The notes under the pieces are model-generated. The model saw only the letters and a list, made by a program, of their open reading frames with translations. It did no database searches and was not told the origin of the DNA. From positions 34,787-98,786 of the forward strand of contig VDFB02275596.1 of assembly GCA_007258455.2 (NCBI GenBank): DNA of 64,000 bases. The letters run 5' to 3'. How positions within the stretch are numbered: the first letter of the stretch is position 1; each line of letters begins with the position of its first letter. Of this stretch, positions 45,032 through 56,614 are shown in pieces. Made by a program: the position numbers and the translations under genes. The stretch comes from Sequoia sempervirens. Its lineage: Eukaryota > Streptophyta > Pinopsida > Cupressales > Cupressaceae.

Positions 45032-45883
45032 GTGAGTCCCATTTCATTTAATGTTGTTGAACATCTGAAGGCTACTGTTAGCATGTCAATAATGGATGCA
45101 TTGCACATTCCTATGAAAAAAGATTTGTTACAAGATGCTTTGGCTAAGGTTTCTATTTCTAATGTTTCTAACCAAGATCATTCTAAGATTGTGCTTGCAA
45201 ACAACCCTAAAGTTAAGAATGAGCAGCAAGCCCAAGAGGTAAAGCCTCCTCCATTTTAGTTGAGTCTAATCATTGGTGACAAGCTTGTGCACAATTACAT
45301 GATTGATTTTGGTGCAAGTAGTTCTATAATGCCTAAGAGTCTAGCTGATAAGCTAGGATTAACATATGAGCCTCTTTCAAAGGGAGTGGTTCAGCTAGAT
45401 AGATCTACTATTAAGACTGCTGGGGTGATTAAAAATTTAGCTCTTAGCTTGCATGCATGCCCAAATTTTGTAATCCCTCAAGATATCCATGTTATTGACC
45501 TACCGCCTCATTTTTCCATATGTCTTGCTAAGGATTTTACTGCCAAGTTGGGTGGGTTTCTATCTTTTGATTGGTCTCATTTGTTTTTCAAAAAAAGGTA
45601 TGGCATAAAAGTAACCATAAATTCAGAACCTAAAGCCAAGGATCATATTGAACCGTATGTCCCTAGCCCTGTAAATGCTAACCTCTACATTACCCATGAG
45701 CTGGAGGATCAATCCATGACCCTAGACCCCAACACACCTATCGAGGATGTAAATCTAGATGAGTGGGAAACCGAGAATCATGAAGTTGACTCTTTCAGTC
45801 ACATCGATGAGGTAGGATTAGGCATTTACATGATTCATGAACCTGATGTAGTGGTTCCAAATCTGGTCAAGGATCAAAGTTAG
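45032..45883 (+). pseudogene. Aspartic protease of element C
   Basis: After a short N-terminal frame ending at 45259 (TAG), the protease reads YMIDFGASSSIMPKSLADKL, with Phe in place of Ser/Thr after the catalytic Asp, then GVVQLDRSTIKTAGVI and the C-terminal FVIPQDIHVIDLPPH block. An acidic linker (about 45690-45880) leads to the RNase H. Processing of the polyprotein is its known family role. Confidence 0.75.
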
Positions 45884-45904
45884 CTTGAACAACATGACAA
45901 TCAA

Positions 45905-46330
45905 CTTTGGAAGCTGTATTTTGATGGCTCTAGAAGTAGAATAGGTGTTGGTGGAGGAGCCATGTTGATTTCACCTAATGGAGATAAGTATTACTTAGTA
46001 TTGAGGTTTGCTTTTAGTTGTACAAATAATGCAGCTAGATATGAGGCACTTATTCATGGCCTAGAATGGGCCAGAAAGAGAGGTATTAAGTGCTTACAAG
46101 TTTTTGGTCATTCTGAATTGGTTGTAAATCAAGTCAAAAATTTGAATGTTACAAAAAATGATTTTCTCAAGAAGTATAAATATATAGTTTTGGATTTAGT
46201 TGAGGATTTTTATGCTTTCAATCTGCTTTCTATCCCTAGAAGTTAGAATAAGCATGCAGATAAACTTGCTGCCATAGGATCTCAGTTTGATATTCCAACT
46301 GATATTCATAATGTAGTGGTACAACAGTAT
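45905..46330 (+). pseudogene. Second (aRNH-like) RNase H of element C, placed before RT
   Basis: The frame shows WKLYFDGSRSRIGVGGGAML, then TNNAARYEALIHGL, VFGHSELVVNQV and NKHADKLAAIG. The catalytic Glu before YEAL is Arg and the third acidic residue (usually GDS) is His, so two of four catalytic positions are lost. One TAG lies before the last motif. The domain sits between protease and RT, as in element A. Confidence 0.8.
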
Positions 46331-47452
46331 GTAAAATTTTTTGTTAGACCATCTGTACCTGATAATAATGTAAGTTGGAAAGTTTTTGAAAGTGATGAGA
46401 ATATTGTGATTTTTCTAATTGAATAAGCTGAGTTTGTAGCTGAAAATCAACAAAAATGGCAGCAGTAGTATGACAATTGGATTGTGTAGTTGAAGTCAAA
46501 CAAGTTGCCCAAAGGTTTGGTGACCTTAGAATCAATTTTCAACTCTGATGACCAAGTTAGAAAAGAAAAAAACAACATGAAGGTTAATTAGGAGCATTAC
46601 GAACCCATTGAGATATTTAAGGATAAGCTCTTCAAGCTTGGAAAGGTATATACCAAAGAGGAAAAACAAGCTTTTATTCTACTTTGTCAATAATTTTTTG
46701 ATATTTTTTCTTGGGAATATGGAGATTTAAAAGGTTTTAACCCTGAACTAGCTCAACACACCATTGAATTAGAGCCCAAAGCAAAACCAGTGAGGCAGAA
46801 GCAAAGGCCTCTTTATCCCAAGCTTAAGCATCTTATGAAGGAAAAATAGAGTAAGTTGATTGAAAGCAATATCGTCTTCCCAATTAAACATACATCATGG
46901 GTTTCTAACTTAGTACCTGTTAGAAAGAAGAATGGGGAGATTAGGATTTGTGTTGATTTATGTGATTTGAATAGAACCTCTCTCAAGGACCATTATCCAC
47001 TACCTTCAATGGAGCAAATTTTACAAGTTGTTTCTAGTTTTGCTAGATTTTCTTTGTTGGATGGATATTTAGGGTATAACCAGATTCTAGTGAAGGAGGA
47101 AGATCAGTAAAAAACTACATTTACCACCAAATGGGGTACCATTGCTTATAGAAAAATTCCCTTTGGTTTGTCCAATGTAGGGGCACCCTTTCAGAGAGCA
47201 ATGGACATGACCTTTCATGGCCTCATAAACAAGATTGTTTTGGTCTATTTAGATGATATTACAATATTTTCAAAGAATGTTGAGGAACATCTTGGTCATT
47301 TGAGGTATATTTTTTAGAGGTTTAGAGAGTATGAGGTTTCTCTTAACCCAAAGAAGTGCATATTTTCTATCCATGAGGGTAAGCTCCTTGGACACATTGT
47401 TTCAAAACATGGTATTTCCATTGACTCGGAAATAGTTTCTGCCATTCTTGAT
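46331..47452 (+). pseudogene. Reverse transcriptase of element C
   Basis: A linker with several stops runs to about 46730. RT then shows LEPKAKPVRQKQRPLYPKL, TSWVSNLVPVRKKNGEIRI, CVDLCDLNRTSLKDHYPLP, FSLLDGYLGYNQI, PFGLSNVGAPFQRAM and the intact catalytic box LVYLDDITIF near 47250. The thumb has KKCIFSIHEGKLLGHIV. Stops at 46848, 47108 and 47317 break the frame, but the active-site residues are kept. Confidence 0.85.
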
Positions 47453-49372
47453 TTGCCCCTACCAGAACATAAGAAAGGATTACAAAGATTTCTTGGTAGG
47501 ATTAACTTTGTGAGAAGGTTCATACCTAACATTGCAACATTATTGCAGCCTCTTACAACTATGCTAAAGAAAAATGTATCTTTTAGTTGGACTAAAGAGG
47601 GTAAGAGAAGTTTTGAGCAGATTAAGGAAGCCCTTGCAGCTGCTCCAACTCTTGTTAACCCAAATTATGATAAATATTTTATTTTATATGCATTTGGAGG
47701 TGTTGAAACCATTTTAGCTATGCTTTGTCAACAGAATGATGAAGGCTTGGAGTAGCCCATGGAATTTTTCAACCAAGTGTTGCATGGCTATGAGGTAAAA
47801 TATTCATTTGTTGAAAAGAATGTGTTTGTTGTTGTTAGAAGCCTCAAAAATTTCAGGCATATGATCTCTAACAACATAATACAGTTGTTGGTTGCACATC
47901 CAACTGTTAAGGATTTCTTGGTCAATAGGGATATTAATAATAAAAGGGCTGGCTGGATAACTAAAGTAATGGAGTTTGATGTTAATATTAAAGTTACTAA
48001 GCTTGTTAGGGGAAAGGGTTTGTGTGAAAAACTTGCTGAAAATGGAGAAAACAACCAAGAAGAGGATGAACATGTTGCAACAATGCTCAACAATGAAGAG
48101 GAAGCTGTTGGTTCAACTCCTACAGGCTGGGTGGAACAAATGATCCATTATTTGCAGAGTGGTGACTGCCTTGAAGGTTTGGACAGAGAAAAAAGAAGGT
48201 ATTATAGGCTACAAGCCATCCCTTATGTTGTTATTGATGGTGTTTTGTATAGAAGGGATTTTCATGGTGTTCTACTGAGGTGCATTAAACTGGATCAAGT
48301 AGACAAGCTGCTGGAAGAGTTTCATGACGGGCCTTCAAGAGGCCATTTTGTAGCAAGGACTACAACTCTAAAAATTATGAGAGTTGGGAATTACTGGCTA
48401 GATTTGTTTAAGGATGCATTTTCTTGGGTTAGGAAGTGTGATAAATGTTCATTGTTTGTAGGGAAGCAAAGGCTTGCAGGGTTGCCTCTACACCCCATTC
48501 AAGTAGAGCAACCTTTTGCTAAGTGGGGCCTTGACTTCATTGGACCTATTAACCCACCTTCAAGTGCAGGCCATAAATGGATTCTAACTGCAACAGATTA
48601 TTTTACCAAGAGGACTGAGGCTATTGCTTTGAAGGAAGCAAATGAAACCTCTATGTTGAATTTCTATCAAGATTTGGTATCTAGATTTGGCACTCTTGAT
48701 TCTATATTTTTTGACAATGCATTAGCTTTTATTGGTTTAAGGATTTCAGATTGGTCTATAAAGAATAACATATTTCTGAATACCTCATCTAACTATTACC
48801 CACAAGGGAATGGGCAGGCTGAATCCACCAATAAAAATTTGATTAAGATCATTAAAAATACCATTGAGGATAACCAAAGGACATGGCATGATATGTTGAA
48901 GTTAGCCCTTTGGGCTGATAAAATAACCCCTAAGAGAGCTTCTAGTTACTCCCCTTATGTTCTCACTTATGGCAAGGAGGCTAAGTTACCAATTTCTGTT
49001 GAATTACCTACTCTAAGTTTCATTAAAGAGCTTGAACTGTTGGAGGAGCAACCTATGGAAGTAAGGCTTGCACAACTGATGGAACTAGAGGAAACAAGAA
49101 AAGATGCATTAAAGAAGCTTGAAATTCATCAAGCTCAGATGAAGAGTTCTTTTGATAAAAAAGCAATGCTAAGAGATTTCAGTGTTGGTGACTTAGTTTT
49201 CAAATGGGATGAGCATAGAAACAAATTTGGAAAACATTCCAAGTTTGATGCAATTTGGGATGGAACCTATGTGATCACATAGTGTAAGCAACACAATGCC
49301 TTCTAGCTTGCAAAACTAAGTGGGGAGGTACTGCCTATCCCAGTCAATGAGATCCACCTCAAGCATTACCTC
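47453..49372 (+). pseudogene. Gypsy RNase H and integrase of element C, largely open frame
   Basis: A 507-codon uninterrupted frame spans 47759-49282, the longest in the window; a 100-codon frame precedes it past one TAG. The RNase H is worn: YAFG instead of a YADA-like block, and the final Asp motif reads GLCEKLA. Integrase has the zinc region (FHDGPSRGHF, KCDKCSLF) and all three catalytic residues: LDFIGPI, FFDNALAF and NGQAESTNK. The C-terminal domain includes FSVGDLVFKWDEHRNKFGKH, then GEVLPIPVNEIHLKHY after two TAG stops. It might still yield a folded integrase fragment but lacks Gag and active RNase H. Confidence 0.85.
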
Positions 49373-49667
49373 TGAAAATAAGTTCTACAGGTGTACTATA
49401 GTAGATTAGTGTTTTCTGTTAATAAGTGATCAAGGCATATTTATTTCAGTTATGTTTTCTTTCCCTAAGTGTTGTTGCACATGTTTGTTGGACACCAATT
49501 GTTAGTTTCTTTTAGTTTGGATTTTGTTGTTGTTTGGAGTTTGAAGTTTAATTACAATGGTTTTATGAGTTTGAGAAGGGAAAAATTTGACTCCATACCC
49601 AATGAATTGTTTAAGGCTATTGGTCTATATGCTTAGTAGGCAAGCATTCAACATAAATCCCTAGAAA
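49373..49667 (+). other. 3' untranslated region of element C with purine-rich tract
   Basis: No gene is present. GAGAAGGGAAAAA at 49573-49585 looks like a polypurine tract, but it lies 83 bp before the repeated LTR start at 49668 and is followed by TGACTCC. Either the true LTR start is near 49588 and the left LTR lost 80 bp, or this tract is not the primer. Confidence 0.45.
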
Positions 49668-52600
49668 TGTTACCAAATTTTTACCTATAGCTCAATTTGG
49701 TAGAGCTGAAGGAGTTGATTAAATTTAAAGGTGAAAGGTATTCTAACATATTTTTGTTATGCTTAACCATTGCATATCTAAGCTTTAAAAGAGAGAATTC
49801 AGTTTTTCATTGTGCAATGTTTTGCAACATAAAGGAAATTACATAAAATCACAAGATATTGATTTCATTCATTTTTGTAATGTTTCATTCATTTTGTAAT
49901 GAAATATACATAACACTAAAAAGTGTTGTTGTTCTATACATTGAAAAGAAGAGAATGCTCAAATTTCCCACACAAACTGTGGGAGTAGCTGAACTAAAGC
50001 AACATAGAGATATACTATACATCTGAAGATGAAAGTAATAAAAGAGCACATAAAAAGAAACATATCCATCATTGCATGGTAGAATTTTGTGTGGGTCTTC
50101 ATTGTCTTTAGCTCCTCCTCGCTCCTTAACTTCAAATGAACCTGCATCATGATAAAAAGGATCGTTAGAGCTCTGGATATGAATCTCAACATATGCCCTA
50201 TCAACAGAAATATAACATAAGCCTAAGATGCATTAAGTCAGTTGAGTAAGCATCAGATGTATGCAGGAGAGCCTGAAAAATCAAATGTCACATGAGCATT
50301 GAGCTTCAATATTTTTTTTATCTAACATGTTTGTTCACTGTGCAGGTATAGGTGAAATCTTGTAGCTGGATTCATTTTTGTTGAAATCATAGCATGTGGT
50401 GCAAAAATGGGCTCCCATAAGGGTTGAGACCAACATGCTATCCCTAATTCTCAAGAGGGGTATGAGATAAGAAAAACACATTCAAATTGCTAAAATAAAA
50501 GCATTTTCAGCTTAAGGAGTAATTCACAAAGTGACTGTAATAATAGCTAACACATTGTCCATTCATGACAGCCAAGTCAAAGATGCAATAAGGCAGCCAC
50601 CCCTTTGAAGTGGGAATCACAAATGAACAATGGGACCATTTTAATGCTTAAGTAATATGCAAAACAGAATAAAAGTGCACCATTTTCCCATTAAAGAATT
50701 ATGTTTGTAAGTAAATGCTTTATACTATCATTGTTTTGCTTCTTTGAAAGGTGTTTTCATCATGAGTTGTATCTTTTATTGCTGTCATATATCATTCTTT
50801 TTGTTGTTCATGTTGTTTGAAGTATATACCTTGAAGGTACAACCATCAAGAAGCAAGAAGTAATGATAAATAATGCTCACATAGAGGGAACAACAAGGAG
50901 TGTAATGTTTAGTGCTAATAAGAAACAATCATCAAGCACTCATCGCAAAGAAACATCATATCCATAGTGGGGCTGCCATCAAGACAACATTGGTAAAGCA
51001 CTGAAGACAAAGGTTACAACTCACAAGTGGAGTGATCAAATGAAGAGCAATGTGCAGGAATGCAAAATACAAAAGACAAAGAACATTCATTTATCATTGC
51101 AAATGCAAGGGATGGCAAATAGAGAATGATGCATCTACTTGAAGCAAGTCATCATGTTGTTCATAATCATAAATGAGTGCAAGGAAGTAGAAATCATGAG
51201 TCCATTATTCCATTAAATGCTTTAAAAACTTTCTCAAATATCAAAGCAAGTGATAAGGTCATTAAAGAATAGTGAGTGTATCTTTCAGGGGTGAAACATA
51301 ATATCAAAATCTGCATTTTCTGTAGTGCACAATGCTTTAGCAGCATCATTCATTTATCAGGAGGTTGCAAATGATACTCAATGGTGGTAGCTCAATTGGA
51401 TGCAAATAATGAATTCACTATCTTGAAAGAGCTCAAGACATTGAGGACAACATTAGTGTCAATGCCAAGATGTAAAATACTCCAGTGAAAGCAAGTGCAA
51501 AGGTGTAAAGAAAATGGAAGAAATTGACAAAGCCCTTGATGCTTGAAAAGAAAGAAAATAACCTCCATTTGTTTCTTCATAGAATGGAAATACAAAATAT
51601 AGTGGTAGTCATGAAGAGTTTTGAAGAAGAAGTGCAAGTAGAAAGATACCCAAAATATGAAATAGTTTCAAGGAGAGGGTTTCCAAAATACAAATTAAAA
51701 ATGGAAGAAAGATCCTCTTATTTTCTTTCAAAAGACAAACAATGATAAAATCCACATCAACAATGTAGGTCATGGGTTTTCAAAAAACCCTAGTTGTGCT
51801 TGCAACATAAAAGAGTATAAGTCTTACAATGATCAGATTTCATTGTCCTAGCCGCAACCTGGAGGGTTTTGTTTTGTTTTTGAAAGTAGCCAAAATCATC
51901 AAGGGTTTCTACATAAAGTGTTGCATAAATACAAAAAATGAAGAAATTGGAGTTTGAGAGGCCACAACCTTTCATGGAGGAGTTGAATTTTTTTTAAAAG
52001 ATTCTTCAAGCCATGAACAAGGGTTTTTGAACCCATTTTTTTATGAAAACTCAAATGGAGAAGCCACAAATGCAAAAAAATGAAGAAACCTTCGAGCTTG
52101 TACAAGTATAAGCAAAACCCAGAATGCCTCTCATCACAAATGAAGCCACGACCATGAAAGTGCAGAAGGCCTCATAAATGAAAAAAATAACAAGCTTAGA
52201 ATGTAGATAAATCCTTCATTTTATAGAAATAATGAGACCCTTGGAGTCTTTTATACCTAGAATGCATGGAGAAACAAATACATTCTTCATTTTGCAACTA
52301 TTGAGCTTGAGTTGAGCATCTGGGTGATAAAAAATAAAGAACAATGCAAGGTTCGAGCAATGGAGTGCTTACCTCATATTTTTCTATTGAGAAAGTGTAT
52401 TCAAGTCTGCGAGAGAGATTCCAGAGAATCCCATCAAAATCATTCATGGCGGCCTCAAGACATAGAGGGACGTGTCAAGGTTTTGAAAGAATAAGAAATG
52501 CATCAGATATATATCAATGGCCATGGGTATAAGCCTTCAAAATTTCCTTTAGAAAGTGATAAAGAGTGAATAATCATTGTAATTTCTATGTTAAAACCTT

Positions 52601-54078
52601 ACCTAGTTTGGCCCCAACACAGAAGCAACAATAATTTTTCCATGAAAATCCAGAAACAACAAGGAGATTGACAAGTTCGAGTTCAAACCCTAGGAGCATG
52701 GCGGCAGTGTGTAGAGAGCCTTCACCAAGAAATTGAAGTGAAAATGAATGCGAAGAGATAGGAGGATGTGAATTTTGTGTTAGGGTTTCTTCTTACCCTA
52801 AATTGGCCGATTTGAGTATTTTTCACAATATTTTAAATTTTTATGCAAAATGTTAATACCATGGTGATGTTAGGGCCCTTTTGCATTTGTATACCTAGGC
52901 ATCTTAATTCCTTAGTTCTTTTTTGTGATTTTTGTAGAAAATCAAATGTCAATCCCTTAGAGTGGATACTTTATTTTTGCATTAAAAAAAATCAAATCAA
53001 AAGCTATATTCTGCCTTGTATTTTTTGCAAAAATCAAAACAAACTCAAGTTTCTTTCCCTCTTTCTTTTTTGAAAATTAAAACTTCAAATATTGTAAGGA
53101 ATTAATAAAGCAATGTTTCTATAAATTATTTTAGTAATTATCATTTAAAATGTAGTGAAAAAAAGAAAGTGTTGAGTGGAAGCTTTCCTTTTTGAGTTTG
53201 AGTCTCATTGTGCAAAATAGAAAAAAATGAGTGAACTAGGCCTTCTATTCTCAATTTCAGTCAATTCTGGGTGATTTTTAGAGTCTTTTTTAGTTTGACC
53301 CTCTTGGGATGGGAAGTTTCCACATTTTTCATTCAGTTCTGAGGTAGTTTGGGCCCTATTTTGGAGGTTTTTTCCCTTTGCTTGAAAATGGCATTGGAGT
53401 TACTATTTTGGAGAGCAGTTTACCTAGTTTTTTCCCTTCTCACTCTTGGAGGCATATTGGAGATATATGTTTGAGAAAAACTTAGTTTTTCTCAGTTCAG
53501 ATTTGCTTCTTTCTCTCTTGATCACTTGCAGAGAGTTTTGAAAGCTTCATTTTGTACTCAAATTTTCATGTTTTGATACTCCTTTCAGATCAATAAAAGC
53601 AGTAGAGCATTCCTATCTCACAGTTTTTGTCTCATTTTGCTGTAATGATTTGATGTTGTTATTGTGAATCTAAGTATTGGATCCTTTTTATGTCTCATTA
53701 TTGCAAGTGTGGGTGCAAAAATCTCATGTAGCACAGGTTATATGTTGTTTTTGTTTCGAACCTTCATACAAATCACTTTTGCGTTGTATGTTTTATGTGA
53801 GATTGTGAGAGTTAGTGTTTTGAGAGTTGATTGTGAGTTGATTTAGCAAATAAATTTAAAGTTATGGTGCATCACCCTTTAAGTTTTAGGATTTTCATTT
53901 TCAGTCATCCTTCTATCCATTTACTCATAAAATCATTTAGTTTAGGTGATCTACCAGGGGAACCAACCCTCTTTGGAGATTCGTTTCCATCATAAGTCAC
54001 CCATGTATCTTGAGAACGTTTCCATGTTTCAATAGGATAGTTGAGTCAAACTTAGCTTGGGTGCAATCCTGATTGACA
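49668..54078 (+). repeat. Right (3') LTR of element C, 4411 bp
   Basis: It is a full copy, uninterrupted, matching 20065-20917 and 39744-43208. It holds the empty site for N (TTAAGGAGTAATTC near 50512). It ends GATTGACA, then B's integrase continues. This is far longer than a typical plant LTR. No convincing gene lies inside. Confidence 0.85.
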
Positions 54079-54560
54079 ATAATTTTTTTGCACATGCGTT
54101 CCAATGGCTACAAGGACCACTTCATATAATCTTGTGTATGGTGCCGATGTAAGCATGCCTTTGGAGTTAGAAATTCCTTCATTATGAATTTTTCTCAATG
54201 ACATCTTAGATGACAATTCTTATAGAGAACAACAACTTCAACAACTTGAGATGCTCAATGAACAACACATACACACTCTCAAAAATTTACAAGATTATTA
54301 GAAAAGTCTTCAATACAAATACAATGAATGTTTTATTCATCATTCATTCAATGTTGGTGACTTGGTGCTTTATAAAAATCAATGTAATGTGAATGTTGCA
54401 TCGGGAGAAAATGGAAATTTTAGCTCAAATTTTTTAGGGACCTATATCATCATGAAAGTCTATGGATCAGGTGCATATATGATCTCTATGATGGATGATA
54501 CACCACTTAAAGAACCTATTAGTGATATGCATTTATGTAGATTTTATGCTTAAATTCATT
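54079..54560 (+). pseudogene. Integrase C-terminal part of element B, after the insertion
   Basis: The reading resumes with MATRTTSYNLVYGADVSM and LELEIPS, then FNVGDLVLYKNQCNVN and FLGTYIIMKVYGSGAYMI, ending in LCRFYA and TAA. These are the standard C-terminal blocks of Tat integrases and fit the part broken off at 20064. Two stops and a short gap occur near 54190-54300. Together with the 5' part it shows that C landed within the integrase core. Confidence 0.8.
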
Positions 54561-55050
54561 TCATTTTCTGAATGGTATGTTATAATTTAGAGTATGTAAG
54601 TTAGATAGATAAGTTATTTTCTATTTGATGTTGCATTTCTCCATTCATGAAAAATATTTGCGTGTCTTGAATTTTTAGAGTAATTTTCTTAATATTGATA
54701 ATTACTTGTTGGCATACAATTTGGTAGTTTGTGTACCATTTTAATTAGATCATTATAGTATTTAATTATTTAATTAGATCATAGTTGCATTTAATTCTTG
54801 ACATGTGTGCAATTGGAAAAAATGTGATATTTAATTAAACAATTTTATTAGGTTGTTTAATTAGATCACATAGTCACATATCCATTACATATATCAATAA
54901 AGATCATTATTATTTTTGTTAAATAATCTTGATTAGATTGTTTAAAATTAATCAAAAGTGTGTCTAGTTGGCCGTACATGTTAATTAATCCACACTAGCA
55001 TATATTTATTGCATTTAGTTAAAGAAATATATTACGAAAATATAGAAAAT
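54561..55050. other. Tail of element B or left part of the E LTR, no gene seen
   Basis: AT-rich sequence with TTTAATTAGATCA words. B's 3' untranslated region should start here and the inverted LTR of E should end here, but I cannot place the boundary by eye. Confidence 0.35.
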
Positions 55051-56389
55051 GGTTGGTGATCCTAAGTTTAATTTTAGAACCTAGGATCAAAATTTTCTTT
55101 TTCTATAAAGTCATCTAGGATGCAGACTAACAAGGTGATTAGATTGACTTTCAACCTTGTAGGTGAGCCAATCAAACCTAAATCTACATATTTTTGGGTG
55201 ATGGATATGAATTGGAATCGATTTTCCCTGATCAACCTAATTAAACTATGTGACCTAATATGAAAATACAAGATTCTGACAATTGAGACACTACAACAAA
55301 AATTTGCAAGTAGATCTGAGAAAGGCAGAGCTTTGTGCTCTTGTCCTATAAATTTGGAGACAGTCTGAATAAGAGGACAAAGCTTCCCAAGGGTGTTTAT
55401 GTCCTTGTAGGAATATTCTGGATCTATTTTTGCAATCTTCTAATGTTGGATCTAAGATTTTCGATTCCACTTGTAAATTTTTTAGATCACTGTTGGATAA
55501 TTTTGTGGGTTTTCATATCTTGTTAAGATATAGGTTTTTGAATGAAGCAATGGAAAATGGATCCTCAAGCTTCCTTCAATCTCCTCCCAACTTGAAACCT
55601 GCACATTTAAAGAGAGAGGAAGGTTCATGCCATTTAGGGGTTTTCCCTAGTCAAACCCCGTGTTATAGTTTCCACTACCACAATGGCAATGCCAATGATA
55701 AAAAGGATAAATGATAGGAAGGAATGATGAATCAACAAAGTGTTAAAATTTACCACCCATCAATGGATTCCTTGAAGGACTGAATTCAGGCACACCACCT
55801 CAAGGTCTTAGATCTTGCTTGAATTTCTTAGATACCTACAAAAAGGGTTAGCCTTCACAAACAATGATAACATGAACATGCATAAACTTATGTAGGATTT
55901 GACATGATGTTTGGATCTTGAATTGCTATAATAAAGCTCTGAAATGTTGCTCTTGAATTCTCTTGACTTGCTCTTAATTTTTTCTTGTTGCTAGATAGTT
56001 CTTGTTAGATTTCAAATGATGCAATAATAAGGTATTTATAGGCATTTATTCAATTTCCTGCAATTAGATCTTGATAGTCGATATTTGCAACCTGAATTGG
56101 AAATAATAAAATATTGACACTGACATATTCAAATTTGGGACCAGGAAAAATAGGGGGGCATTGCCATCGTAGGGCATCTCTGTCCTAGCCCTATTTTCTA
56201 GAATTTAAGGTTTCAAGGACAAATTATTAGATAAATGCATTTGTTTTCTACTTGTAATTTATTGGTAACTATTAAAAATAGGCCATGAAATGTGTAATTT
56301 AGGAAATTAGGGGATCAATCAAGTCCAATAATTTAAGGGGAGAAAGATACAATGTGAAATTGTCAAGGGTGACAATTTTTGATGCTACA
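55050..56389 (-). repeat. Element E: inverted LTR related to the element D LTR
   Basis: In minus sense it begins TGTAGCATCAAAAATTGTC at 56389. It carries TATAAATACC about 350 bp in (56033-56042), the same offset as in D's LTR. Near 55130-55170 it reads like D's GGTTGAAAGTCAATC block. The right edge is firm because a polypurine tract adjoins it. The left edge is open. Diverged from D by many changes. Confidence 0.65.
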
Positions 56390-56614
56390 TTTATCCCCCA
56401 CTTTAGTGAGAGTATGAACTTATGCTTAGAGTCACACTAAAGTAGAAAATCTATGTCAAGAGGGGTCCGACTGTCCAAATGTTGAAGAGATAGGATGACT
56501 ACGGATCTAGGGGAAGTATACAAGCCACTAGGATCTAAGATCCCATTGTAGGACAACATAAGCACAAAGGAACACACGCATGTATGAAATGAAACAAGAT
56601 AACATACATAAATA
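56390..56614 (-). other. Polypurine tract and 3' leader of element E
   Basis: The minus strand reads CTAAAGTGGGGGATAAA right before the E LTR; element D has CTAAAGTGGGGGCTAAA before its own 3' LTR. The following 220 bp match, in inverted orientation, 61160-61382 of D (shared words CAAGAGGGGTCC, GAGATAGGATGAC, ACAAAGGAAC). E is thus a related element in opposite orientation, cut at 56614 by the start of D. Confidence 0.7.

Larger units (their letters stand above)
20065..54078 (+). mobile_element. Element C: Ty3/gypsy element with 4.4-kb LTRs, carrying nested element N
   Basis: The left LTR starts at 20065 (TGTTACCAAATTTT) and the right LTR at 49668 with the same words. Both end in GATTGACA, at 43208 and 54078. 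The left LTR is interrupted by N (20918-39738). The internal region 43209-49667 carries, on the plus strand, PBS, gag, PR, second RNase H, RT, gypsy RNase H and INT. Without N the element is about 15.2 kb. It sits inside B's integrase gene. Flanks GTATT and ATAAT are only a weak match for a target duplication. Confidence 0.85.

Noticed and set aside
47788..48093. Minus-strand frames opposite C RNase H/integrase
   Set aside because: They are shadows of the long plus-strand frame with integrase motifs.
20060..54085. A clean target duplication for element C
   Set aside because: The flanks GTATT and ATAAT match at only three of five positions, so it is noted only as possible.
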